This document shows positions 1-9,383 of a DNA stretch of 20,633 nt, piece by piece. The position numbers and the translations under genes were made by a program. This DNA is from Thermomucor indicae-seudaticae (taxonomy: Eukaryota > Mucoromycota > Mucoromycetes > Mucorales > Lichtheimiaceae). The DNA is taken from contig JSYX01000347.1 of assembly GCA_000787465.1 (NCBI GenBank), forward strand, positions 1-20,633. Direction: 5' to 3'. Within the stretch, counting starts at the first letter, position 1; each line of letters opens with the position of its first letter. Under the pieces are notes generated by a model. That model was not told where the DNA came from. It did not search any database and worked only from the letters and a program-made list of their open reading frames with translations.

Positions 1-694
1 TAGAATTATAGGATGATGTTTGGAAAAGGCACAAAAGGAAACCAATGAGAAGTTTATTGAGATAAAGAAGACAAAAAAGCTTTCTCCGCGGACTCACAGT
101 CGCAAACCAGAGCGAAACAGAGCAGAGCAGAGCAGATCCAGGTTCGGCTCTGCTCTGCTCTGGTTTTTCGGAACTCTAAGCCAGACTTGCACTAAAATGA
201 GGCCGATATTAAGGCTACTGAGTACTGTAGAACATTCTAAATTAATATCCTTAGGACAAGGCAAATCACTAATTTCGAGAGGGTACTAATTTATAGAGGC
301 CGTATATTTTAGGTAAAGTCCAGATTGGGACTGGTCATCTTCATCATTTTAGGCAGGTTATTAAATTAGACAGGTTCTACTGCGCATGATTTACGTTGGA
401 CGAAAAGTTTGTTTGCTTATCTTCCTCCGAAACTTTTCTTTCCTCCAACACAGAATACACCTCAAGCGGCATGTACAGTAAGTCCCATCGTCGTCAGATT
501 CTTTTTCCTTTACTCTGCATCGTAAAAGTGACATATTACTTACGGCCTCAGCGTAAAACTGCTGAGGCGAGGACCAACCCTGTACCTGTTACCGGTGGGT
601 GGCGGTTTCAAAGTTTATCAGAAGAGAACTGGCTCGTCCGGAACTTGGAAGGAGACGTGGGGAAGTCGCAGCCTCTACGTCTCACGGAACTGCG
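1..694. other. Left flank without a recognisable gene
   Basis: No frame here has splice signals, family motifs or a start context that I would defend. The open stretches at 20-289, 396-740 and 595-837 (plus strand) have no recognisable protein features. The only clear structure is the perfect hairpin at 118-162. Homology to the second repeat copy begins only at about 695, so this stretch lies outside the duplicated unit. Confidence 0.5.
118..162. repeat. Perfect 16-bp inverted repeat (hairpin) built of GAGCA/TGCTC units
   Basis: A 16-nt arm (118-133) pairs perfectly with 147-162 around a 13-nt loop. The arms are three tandem copies of AGAGC and their complement. It could be the core of a small foldback element or a cruciform-forming site. 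No terminal inverted repeats or target duplication were seen around it, so the nature is unknown. Confidence 0.75.
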
Positions 695-1913
695 ACTCTC
701 CAGAAATGAAGAGCGGAAAATTTTTCACTACGTCGCGTGAATTTTGCCACCACGTAACTTGGAAAAGAATAACCTTCGCCGTTGGAGACACGCAATTTGA
801 GCCATATTTGCTGTACTGGAATCGATCACATCATTAAAAGACATTTTTGTCCAAGTCATCATTTACCATAACTTTACTGTCTTGCGAGAAGAAACCCTGC
901 TTGACCAGCTTGCTTCCCTTGATCAAAGATCTTGCGCGAAAGGGATCAATCTTCCATTGTAGCCTTGATCGACGGATCCTCGTGAGATGGACGGTCGGCT
1001 CAGGTAACGCACCGATGAATGTTCAGATGATCATGTTTGTAGCTTCGAAAAGGTAGAAAGAAGTATGTAAACTACAAACCGAATGTCCTCTATTTAAATA
1101 TCGATCTTGGCTAAAAACAGATTACGTGGCATGAACCCTGGCGAAGAGAGAGAATCGATTTTGATGACGTTTCTGACTATATTGACAAGAGATACTGAAT
1201 GCTGTATTGTTTACAATTGGTGCACCCAAAAAGTCAAATGGAAAATTTTTCTTATGCGCAGTTCTCTGACAAGGCTCTCACAAGCCCCAGCTGTGTCCCA
1301 ATTTTTCAACCATTTCGAACTATTATTAGGTCACGTATGTAGCGAAGAAAAGCACGGATTCTCAAGTAACTGACTTTCTACTATGCAGTTTGTTGTTAAA
1401 GCTCAAGTCATTTCATTGTACCGTCAGATCTTGAGATGCACCAAAGGTATCTGCTATACCTGTTACGTAATCTGACGAGCAATGCTTTAAACTACAGTGC
1501 CCGCTCGATATAGTCATCACATCGGTGGGTCCAAAAACCAATCACTATAACGAACGATCACTCTATAGATTTAGTGATCGTTATCTGCGAACAAAGTTGG
1601 TGGAATTGAAAAGTGATCACTATATCGAGCGGGTACTGTACGAACTACGCCTGGGTAATCTGAAGCAAAAGAGGTACGCGATTGGGACAGTGCCGACTTT
1701 GAACAACACCGTAATGTCAAAGGCCTGGTACGCTCTTCTCCTCTAATTAACGTGAACGATGCGGCTCAATGGCGTCGTAGGATACCATACACTCGCTGTT
1801 AGCGTCAGGAAAGCAACAGTTACACTCTCTTCAAGGGATGGTCAGTCTTGCGCAGGCGCAAAATTGTTACACTGGTTCTTTTCGCATTGAAAGAAAAAAG
1901 CTTTATGAAAGGA
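695..1913 (+). repeat. Left copy of a ~1.1-kb direct segmental duplication
   Basis: This stretch aligns along its whole length, with substitutions and small indels, to 2877-4004. Both copies start at the shared motif ACTCTCCAGAAATG and end at GCTTTATGAAAGGA. The unit holds about 560 bp upstream of a LYR gene, the gene itself, and the last 11 bp of the glucosidase II coding sequence on the minus strand. Those 11 bp, including the complement of its stop codon, are left stranded here without the rest of the gene. The copy ends exactly where the inverted-repeat element at 1914 begins. It carries one large insertion, the MITE at 1495-1638. Confidence 0.85.
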
Positions 1914-2020
1914 TAGTGTTCCGAGTCATCCCACGGGTTATAACCCAATCACAACCAGACCCCAGATTTAACTGGTCGATAAATACAAACCTGACCCGTA
2001 AAAACCGTGACCGGAGCTGA
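1254..2020 (+). CDS. Diverged LYR-motif protein paralogue with stop loss and transposon-derived tail
   Basis: Four exons (1254-1334, 1389-1446, 1666-1727, 1781-2020) give an unbroken frame of 146 residues. It is homologous to the intact gene at 3479-3956. The LYR-motif exon (FVVKAQVISLYRQILRCTK) is identical in protein and differs by two synonymous bases only. In contrast, exon 1 has eight changes in 27 residues. Exon 3 has four: two adjacent (AR to DS after the Trp), one Arg to Gln and one Asp to Gly. The stop codon of the intact gene (TAG, 3954-3956) is TAC here (1868-1870). Translation would therefore continue about 50 residues, the last ~36 encoded by the inverted-repeat element starting at 1914. 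Intron 2 is 219 bp because it holds the MITE. This may be a functional divergent paralogue or an early pseudogene. The exon structure is well supported; expression is unknown. Confidence 0.7.
1495..1638. mobile_element. 144-bp Tc1/mariner-like MITE with 26-bp TIRs and TA target duplication
   Basis: The left end CAGTGCCCGCTCGATATAGT and the right end (reverse complement CAGTACCCGCTCGATATAGT) match over 26 bp with two differences. The element is flanked by TA on both sides (1493-1494 and 1639-1640). The paralogous position in the right repeat copy (after the shared AATGCTTTAAACT, near 3723) lacks the 144 bp and is in effect an empty site. A TA duplication and ends beginning CAGT are hallmarks of the Tc1/mariner/pogo superfamily. 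A perfect internal palindrome (1553-1562 with 1573-1582) adds a second hairpin. There is no coding capacity, so it would need a transposase supplied elsewhere. It sits in intron 2 of the LYR paralogue. Confidence 0.88.
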
Positions 2021-2343
2021 CCCGGTTTTGACCCGTCTTACATACAGAGGAGGCTGCCGCATGTCGGCACCCAGAAACGTAAAAGGGAGAAGAAGCGAGA
2101 ATCATGAGCACTAAACGTAGTCATCCGATGTTTAATAATGGCAATAAAGTGTATACAGCATAATATACGCTAGATCGAAGAAGAGTAGGTGGCTCCGCTA
2201 AACGCTGGTCAGTCGCCTGCAGACTTCGACCCGTGAACCCGGGGTCCACCGGGTGGACGGGTTTCTAAGGATTCAAGGCATGGAGGTTTAGAGGGGTCGA
2301 TTTTAGGCCCGGCCCGACCCAACCCGTGTCATCCATAACACTA
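1914..2343. mobile_element. Degenerate ~430-bp inverted-repeat element rich in ACCCG/CGGGT motifs
   Basis: The left end (1914-1939) starts TAGTGTT and ends CACGGGTT; the right end (2321-2343) is an imperfect inverted match, AACCCGTG to AACACTA. At least nine ACCCG or CGGGT pentamers lie near the two ends (for example around 1990-2035 and 2229-2326). Clustered subterminal motifs of this kind are typical of hAT-type non-autonomous elements. No convincing 8-bp target duplication is visible, so the class is tentative. The left edge coincides exactly with the end of the left segmental repeat. The flanking genes read into both ends: the LYR paralogue from the left, and the gene fragment on the minus strand from the right. 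No transposase frame is present. Confidence 0.55.
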
Positions 2344-2715
2344 GCAGAGAAAGAAAGAAATTCTTATATTCGTAGCCAACAGCGCGCAAAACCAATGGAT
2401 AGAGACTTACCGGGCCATCGACTCCTCAAGTTCAGCTTGCGTCTCGACATACCTACCTTTCAGCGTCTGATATTCTTCTTCAATATCCTGAAGCTCCTCA
2501 AAGACATCCCTGCTAGTATCACGTATTCTTCTCGCTTCTTCGAGCTCGTAATCCCCTTCTTCGGTAAAACTGCCATATTCGGTGGCATCTTCTTCCTCTG
2601 CGTCTCTGGTCATAATAAACATTTCGAACGGGTTGAAGCAAAACATGATGAAAATGACAATAAAGATGGGCGTGAAGCGTTGCGTGTTCGCTGCAGTGTT
2701 GAAATGCCAAAATTT
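2265..2715 (-). pseudogene. Gene fragment: membrane segment followed by acidic coiled coil, unrecognised
   Basis: The minus strand from 2715 to 2411 is open for 101 codons after an apparent acceptor (CTTAG). It encodes an aromatic stretch, a hydrophobic segment of about 18 residues (FIVIFIMFCFNPF core), then a Glu-rich region with heptad-like character (EELQDIEEEYQTLKGRY). A consensus donor GTAAGT follows (2405-2410). An acceptor CTGCTAG at 2341-2347 would join a 25-codon tail that ends at 2265 inside the inverted-repeat element. No start codon or upstream exon could be joined in phase. An isolated open stretch further upstream (about 2800-2878) is in another phase. The 5' side is cut by the start of the right repeat copy at 2877. 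The position of the hydrophobic NPF stretch recalls EXS/SYG1-type proteins only faintly. I treat it as a truncated gene of unknown family. Confidence 0.4.
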
Positions 2716-2876
2716 CTAAGGAGCGAAGACTCCCACTCACCCCTTTTTGTTTCAGGCAGCCTCAGCCCCTTCTACGCCAAGCTTTCAGAGTTCCCTGGTA
2801 CATCACGGGAAAAAATCCGAATAATCCGAGTCAATCCAGTTGTAATTCTTGCCGGGGCGACGAGCCGCCGCCTCCC

Positions 2877-4004
2877 ACTCTCCAGAAATGAAAAGCGGAA
2901 AAACCTTTCACAATGTCATGAGAAATTTCCCATTACGTAACTTTGCAAAGAATACCTTCTGCCGCTGGAGATACACGATTTGAGCCATATTGTCTGTAGT
3001 GAAATGGATCGCATCAATAAAAGACTTTGGTCTTGAAGTCATCGTTTGTCGTTTACCATAACTTAGATGTCTTGCAAGTAGAAACCGTGCTTGGCCGGCT
3101 TTTTTCCCCTTGGTCAAAGGTCTTGCGCGAAAGGGATCAATCTTCCATTGTAGCCTCCATATACAGAGTCTTGTGAGATGGACAGTAGACTCAGGCAGCG
3201 TTTCAATGAATGTTCAGAGGAGCATGTTTGTAGTTTCGAAAAGAGAGAGAGAAAAATATGTAAACTACAAACTGAATGCCGTCTATTTAAATATCCATCT
3301 TGGCTGAGACAGATTACGTGGCATGATTCTAGCAAATCCTTGCAAAGTGATTGATGACGCGTCTGATTACATTGACAAGAGATACTGAATACTGTATTGT
3401 TCATACTTGAGGCGAAATCCTCCACCCAAAAAGTCAAATGAGAAAGTCTTTCTCAGCAGCGTCGAAACATTTTTTCCTATGCGCGGTTCCCTGACATGGC
3501 TCTCACGAGCCCCAGCTGTGCCTCGATTTTTCAACGATTCCGAACTGTCACTAGGTCACGTATGTATGTAGCGAAGAAAAGCGAGGATCCTCAAGTAACT
3601 GACTTTTCAATCTGCAGTTTGTTGTTAAAGCTCAGGTCATTTCATTGTACCGTCAGATCTTGCGATGCACCAAAGGTAGCTACCAAATCAGTTACGTAAT
3701 CTAACGAACAATGCTTTAAACTGCGAACTAGGTCTAGGCAAATCTGAAGCAAAAGAGGTACGCGATTGGGCTCGTGCCGACTTTGAACGACATCGTAATG
3801 TCAAAGACCTGGTAAGCTCTTTTCCCCCTCTAATTAACATGAACGTGCGGCTCAATGGCATCGTAGGATACCATACGCTCGCTGTTATCGTCAGGAAAAC
3901 AACAGTTACATTCTCTTCAAGCGACGGTCAGTCTTGCGCAAGCGCAAAAGCATTAGACTGTCTTTTGTACATTGAAAGAAAACAAAAGAAGCTTTATGAA
4001 AGGA
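2877..4004 (+). repeat. Right copy of the ~1.1-kb direct segmental duplication
   Basis: This is the counterpart of 695-1913. It lacks the MITE but has about 30 extra bases near 3400-3475. It contains the intact LYR gene and ends 11 bp inside the 3' end of the glucosidase II coding region. Because it joins seamlessly to a complete glucosidase II gene, this copy is probably the ancestral locus and the left one the derived copy. Confidence 0.85.
3479..3956 (+). CDS. LYR-motif mitochondrial protein, LYRM2-like
   Basis: Four exons (3479-3559, 3618-3675, 3750-3811, 3867-3956) encode 96 residues. The first ~20 residues (MRGSLTWLSRAPAVPRFF) are basic and lack acidic residues, as expected of a mitochondrial presequence. 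Then come LSLGHF, the LYR motif in VISLYRQILR, the DWARADFERHRNVKDLDTIR block and a C-terminal helix with KQQLHSLQATVSLAQAQ. This order and length match LYRM2-type proteins (about 88 residues in man). They are small helical matrix proteins of the LYR family, which bind acyl carrier protein and support respiratory complex biogenesis. Introns are 58, 74 and 55 bp with good branch-like CTGAC or CTAAT signals. The start ATG is the first in frame and also exists in the paralogue. The gene is convergent with glucosidase II, only 37 bp apart. Confidence 0.88.
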
Positions 4005-7000
4005 CAACAACTTTCCAACCATGCTCTGTAATGAATACTTTCGGGTCTTTGACTGTGATCTTGGCTTTGGTGGCATCGTAGTCAAATGTAAGGGGTGAAG
4101 CATCATCGTCGCGAGAAGCCACTACTTGGACCTTCTTTGGTTGCTTGGTGGCGCCAAGAATGTAAAGACGCTCAATACGGACTTGATGCATCTGTGAACG
4201 GAAGGCTTTGGCTGCCTCGCTGTCAGGTTCTGGATGGAGATTCTTCGAAGTCAAGACGCCGTCCTCGTATTCAAAAACCAAGGAGATGTATGCGCCAGAT
4301 TGGTAGTCGTAACTCTCTCCATCATCCAAGTAGAGTGTACCTTGGGCCGTGCCCTATACCATGATTTAGCCTGCCTGCCGGCTGCTTTGCTATACTTCAG
4401 AGTTTTTCTTACCTTCTTGTCTAGAGCAATCACAAGTGTGAAAGGATCAAGTTTCATGCTGTGAGAGCTGCGGCGGATGCGTTCACGTCTGGAAATGATG
4501 TATCCGCCTCGATAGTAAGCTGGAATCTTTTCAAGCGGCGCGCTCACGGTTTGGTAGCCTGTGAGTTGACGAACAGATTCATGTGTATGGAGGTCGTACC
4601 AAGGCTGTATGTATTTGTGTGAGTGGACAACTCCACACAATGTTTTTCAATCACCAACCTCGTTGCCGGCGAAATAGACGTCGGTCTCGACAGCGCCTTC
4701 TTTGGTAACTGGTTTAACCATGATGCCACCGCCTAGCATGAACTGGTCCTCGGTAGCAAACAAGGCCTCGTCGTTGGGAAATTCCATAAACATTGGACGC
4801 ATCATGGGCGTGCCGGTTTTGGTCGCTTCATAAAACAAGGTGTACCAGTAAGGCAAAAGCGCGTAACGTTCGCGGAGAGCGGCTCGTGTCATGGAGCGGT
4901 ATGGCTCCGGGACCAAGTAAGGTTCTCGTCGTTTGGTGTCAATGTGTGCATGTCCTCGGAAAAAAGGCTGGAAGACGCCGGCTTGGTACCAACGCACGAG
5001 CAACTCGGGTGTGGGATTGTTGAAAAAGCCCGGGATATCTGCGCCGGTGAATACCACGCCACCAATGCCATTGGTCAAGGACATTGGATTGGAGTAGTAC
5101 AATGCGTCCCAGTCCGCCATGTTATCGCCGGTCCAGACAGCTGCATAACGTTGGACGCCAGCGTAGAAGCCGCGCGTCAGGACAAAGGGACGTTTGGGTA
5201 CACGCGTACGATCCCGTACACCTTCCGCCGTGCTGCTAAGCTATTATAATCATCAGTCACCTCCCGTCCTTCCTAGATAAATCATTTCGTTAAACTCACC
5301 GAAAGCAAACTGTACAGGTTGTGGAGCACTCGATGCTCCCATTTACCGTCGTGTATCATTTCTTTCTGCATGGTGATTTCGGGCCCGTTAAAGATGGATG
5401 GTTCATTCATATCATTCCAGAGATGGACATTTTCCCGAGTGCCTTCAAAGAGCTCAAACCGAAACTGGTTTTTCCACCACTCACGCGCTTCTGGTTTGAC
5501 AAAATCGATCCAGGACGATTGGCCAGGCCAGCACCAGGCTTCATAATCACTACCGGAGGGCTGCTTCACGAAGAGGTCACTTTTCTTGGCTTCTTCGTAG
5601 ATTCTGTATCCGTCTGCCCGCTTGATGTGTGGATCAATGATAACGACGAGCTAAGCATAATAATAGTCAGGACTCCATGCTTTGCTTCTTCGATTTTTCA
5701 TGGCTCCTTTACTTACTTGTCGACCCTTTTCATCGAGTATCTCTTCCATCTTGAGCGGTTCAGGGAACTTGGAATGCTCCCAGGTAAAGTACTTGCGGTC
5801 ATCCGTGTACTCAATATCGAGCCAGATCACATCGTATGGCATATCATGGGCATCAAACTGGCTATCCACGTCCAGAACATCCTTCTGGTTAATGTAGTTC
5901 CATCTGCATTGGTGATATCCGAGGGAAAAGAGCTGAGGTAACATAGGCGGACCCGTTAGCTGAGTGTACTGACGCATCACGTCTTTGATGGACGGGCCCA
6001 GGAAAATAAAGAGGTCCAAAACACCAGCTTCTGACATCCAATGGGTGTGTGTTGATTCCGTCTTGCTTGCAAAGTTCAAGACCTTTTGCACTGGGTTCTT
6101 TTGCCATCGAAATCGAAAGAAGTTAATGATACAGACCCACAAAATGACGATCTATTTTTTCCTTTCTTACCGCGGCTGTCGCTTTGGATTTGACAATGTC
6201 GATCCAGGTCTCGGATGGGTTCATCCAAAAGATACCGGCTGACATGCCTACACGGTGAGCTACCATGAACGGAACGGCGCCGTACAGAGAAGTTGGGCTG
6301 TCCAAGGCGTACTCGAATACATCGGTGTTGTAAAGACGGTAAGGTTCCGTGTAGGCATTGTCGCCGCCACCTCTTTAAGCGAGCATGAGGCACAGACTCG
6401 TTCGAAAAAGCCATCTCTCCTCTTACCGTGTTTCTTTAAGGGACAAGCTAGATGCGTGTTCCTAGTATGCTGAACAGTCAATCCTCCTTTTGACATTTTG
6501 GCGTTTGTTTGTTGCTTACAGGAATACCATAAACGTGAGCAAAGTCGTGGAACGTAATATCCAATGCAACGCTTTCAGGACCTATTTCTCGTCAGCCAAA
6601 ACTTTATTCACAACAAAGCTGGGTATCGATTACTATAATTACCATTCGGCTTTGGGTCTGTCCAGGTTTTAAATGTCTCCTCCCATAACCCAGTTTCCCA
6701 TGGCGCCTCGACATCCTGCAGCGTGCCATCCTCATTTGTTTGCTGTATCATCTTTGGTTTATGCGTCTCTTTTGTCCTCAGATGTTCAAAGTTCAGGAAG
6801 CCGCGGTCATTCAGCGACACAACCGGTGCGCCATCCACCAAAAAGTCAATCCTAAGCGGATCAGGAGAAAGAGTGACCGTGCGCGTGTCGTCCAGGACAA
6901 CGGTCACGAGGCCGCTTTTATCATCGATGCTGGTCTGCTTGACGTTTGCCTGGACAGGAGGATCTTGGTGGAGCGTATATTTGGCATGATCGTCGTATCG

Positions 7001-7315
7001 GGGCTTGATTAGGTTCTTTTCGTTTATGCGGATACGAACCGTGTTGTCCTGCAAGACGTAGAGATCCAAGACGAGTAGCACATCCGTATCGAGGTTCTTG
7101 ATGTCGGCTCGCACGTGGGAGTTGTTTTCCACCCATTGGACCGAGTCCTGCAAGAGACGATACGGTGACGAGGAAGTAACCATATGGTCCGCGTAAGCGC
7201 GATTCCGCCGACAGAAACCGGATTGCGCACATGTCTTAAAGTCCTCCCGCTTCATTGCCGACGCAAACGCGACAAGGAGCACGAGGAGGCTGATGATGAG
7301 CGTCAGCCTGGACAT
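3994..7315 (-). CDS. ROT2: Glucosidase II catalytic alpha subunit (GH31)
   Basis: This enzyme trims the two inner alpha-1,3-linked glucoses from N-glycans in the ER, feeding the glycoprotein folding cycle. Nine exons: 7315-6643, 6581-6520, 6461-6427, 6372-6171, 6097-5717, 5650-5300, 5240-4659, 4604-4413, 4353-3994. They give about 945 residues, normal for the family. The start (7313-7315) opens a signal peptide (MSRLTLIISLLVLLVAFASA). Landmarks are PYRLYNTDVFEY, STHTHWMSEAG, GYHQCRWNY, YDVIWLDIEYTD, the nucleophile motif HLWNDMNEPS (Asp about 531), the acid/base region WTGDN (Asp about 607) and LYLDDGESYDY near the C-terminus. Exon 3 is only 35 nt but restores the conserved EHASSLSLKET. The intron after exon 3 ends in AAG. 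The intron after exon 7 starts GTTGGT. The acceptor before exon 5 could shift in frame by up to 12 codons. No ER retention signal is seen at the C-terminus; the family uses a beta subunit for that. The gene is divergent from the DinB-like gene. Confidence 0.95.
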
Positions 7316-8059
7316 TTCGTCTCGAGAATGCGAAAGGCAAGAAGAAAGAAAGAATCCGACGGGCGTTCGCTTTTGCCCTGGAATTTCAACGCCAGCAGGT
7401 CGCACAGAGAATGTTCAATGTATCAACTGTGGATCGTGCATCAAGGAAAACTGTCTTTTATATTGTATGCACCTTGCAATTCTTGACTTTATAAAAGATA
7501 AATGGAGGCATAGAGAGGGTTGTTATGTTACCGCTCTAACATTACTAAATTGTCTACGTGTGTCAATGCAGGTTGCCAGCCATAACTGTACATATATCCT
7601 TAACAGGTAAAAATCAGGCAGCTTATAAGCAAGTCAAGCTGACTTCTTTATACGATCTTTCTCGTAACAGCACCTCCTGTCGATGCTGCTGCTGAAGTCT
7701 GCCTTCGAAAAAGGCATGAGTTGCAGAAATGAATTTTGCCAAATTCGGCAAGATGGTTGTGGTCGAACCTCGCGTTCGCCTGCGCACTGTAACAATTCCA
7801 GAGTGATGGTGAACACGACTTTGCCAGAGTTAAAGAACTGAAAAGCAAACTAATAGTGAGCAAAAAGTAGGGGATGCAACTTCGCTCATTGCGCGAGATG
7901 AACTTGCGTATAGTAATGATCGAGTGTGCTGATTTGGGAGAAGAACTTGGCACAGGTGGGTTGTCCAAGGATCAGTCACATGGGTGGGGGGGTCAATTTG
8001 AATGAAACTGCTTGCATCTGCACCTTTCTCTTCCTTTTGTTTCTTCTTTTCCGCGCACA
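7316..8059. promoter_or_regulatory. Shared intergenic region between two divergent genes
   Basis: These 744 bp separate the starts of glucosidase II (minus) and the DinB-like gene (plus), so both promoters must lie here. A TTTATAAAAGATAAA block at about 7488-7502 could serve as a TATA-like element for the glucosidase gene. CT-rich tracts directly before each ATG (on the coding strand) look like short 5' leaders. The open frame at 7648-7968 (minus) shows no family features. Confidence 0.45.
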
Positions 8060-8769
8060 ATGGCTCTATATATCGCAGCCAACAAGTTATTGCAACAAGT
8101 GATTGATTTATTATCTGATCACCCAGAGTGTAATGAAATCTATACCAAAGCATCCATTGTGATGCCTGGTGGAACCCTTGGGAAACATGTCCGGTAATAA
8201 TAATAAAAAGTTGGGTCAAAAAGAAAACCTATACCTGATGTTTGCGACAGCCATGTGTACGACCACTTTAATCTGTTATTTGCTGACTATGGAGGAGCGG
8301 ACTGGCATGTTGATTACGACAAGCGAGCTAGAGAAGTAAGGTGGTCAGTCAGCCTTTAAATTTCGGGTTTTCATGATGCCAATGTATGCTATATAGACTC
8401 CTATGGAAAACGAGACGATGGTTGCTGTCAATGGCTATAAAGAGATGCAAAAGATGATCCAGAAAGCAGAGAGAGAAATTCCTTTAAACAGTCCATTGAC
8501 GCTCCACGCAACCATTGACCCTGCTAGCAGTAGCAAACTGAGTTTTCAGTCGACTTTTGATCGAGAACTCTGGTATTGCTGTGTGCATGCGGTAAGTGAT
8601 TGATCATATGAAAGTGATCAACGGACTGACGGATTTGGTTGCACTGTAGATACATCATTACGCTGCCATCAAGGCGATCTGCATCGAAAACGGTATTCAA
8701 GTGCCGAATGAATTTGGCATGGCACCTTCCACGATTCAATACCACCAGCAACAACGTAACCACCTGTAA
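8060..8769 (+). CDS. DinB-like four-helix protein, probable metal-binding, function unknown
   Basis: Four exons (8060-8193, 8251-8335, 8397-8591, 8650-8769) encode 177 residues starting MALYIAANKLLQQVIDLL. Introns are 57, 61 and 58 bp. Histidines occur in the spacing typical of DinB/YfiT-fold proteins: GKHVRHVYDHFNLLF near residue 42-56, and VHAIHHYAAIKAICIE near 137-152. A conserved-looking NEFGMAPSTIQYHQQQ tail follows. The DinB superfamily includes metal-binding enzymes and thiol-dependent transferases, but members from fungi and algae with this tail are mostly uncharacterised, so no reaction is assigned. The start codon follows a CT-rich leader, and an upstream in-frame ATG at 8012 is less likely. 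Confidence 0.8.
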
Positions 8770-9383
8770 TCATAACGCCGTAGCCTCTTGTCAAAGCAAC
8801 AACTTTATCTTTTAATACTGTAATTTGTCACCGCTATCACGAAACTTGATCAGAAATCGGGTATACCCATTGCATTCTCGGGCTCATATTAGCAGTGTGG
8901 AGAATAGTAAAAGAGCTTGTGACACGTAACTTTAATAATGAATGGGCCTCGCCCTGCTTTATACCGGAACGTGTAAAATGCGTTTACCTAATACCTTTAT
9001 ATTGGAAAAGCGATAGATTCCGCAGCTCTTGGTCCAAGGTGTGTGCGCCATTGGTACTGTATGTCCTTGGCCCATGATAAAGCGTAAGGTACCCCGGGAT
9101 GACGTCTGTACATAGCGAATTGTCACTCTACGACGGCGGTTTGCTTCAAATTCATCAGGTCGCTCGATATTAGTTTCGCCAAATGTAGGTTTCTGTGCTA
9201 TATGAAGCTGAATGGCATGGGCTTTATCGACTGTTCTCAGATGGATAAGCATTCCAAACCATAGTTATTCTCGACAGGCCATCGGTGTGACGGACTTTTT
9301 TGCATGGTTTGACAGTTCGTTAGACAAGAAACTTTAATCCACCACCGGCAGATAAAAGAAAACAGCTTTGTGTTTCAAGTTCC
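8770..9383. other. Intergenic, with one unassigned minus-strand open frame
   Basis: This gap lies between the 3' end of the DinB-like gene and the secreted-protein gene. A 97-codon frame on the minus strand (9252-8959) encodes a basic sequence with FEANRRRRVTIRYVQTSSRG, but I recognise no family and found no in-phase exons around it. It could be a relic or chance. A GATAAAAG element at about 9351 and a CT-rich tract precede the next gene. Confidence 0.4.

Noticed and set aside
421..480. Resemblance of CAGAATACAC in this area to the start of striatin exon 1
   Set aside because: The match is about ten bases with no extension on either side; chance.
2326..2940. 204-codon plus-strand open frame
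   Set aside because: It runs opposite the coiled-coil gene fragment and crosses the edge of the right repeat; its residues show no family features, while the minus strand has a membrane helix, coiled coil and splice signals.
3496..3699. ATG at 3496 as the LYR gene start
   Set aside because: Its frame needs a weak GTCACT donor, and the paralogue has AAG at that ATG. The ATG at 3479 is in frame with LSLGHF, uses the GTATGT donor and is kept in both copies.
5321..5941. 206-codon plus-strand open frame
   Set aside because: It is antisense to glucosidase II exons 5 and 6, which carry the catalytic motifs; a shadow frame.
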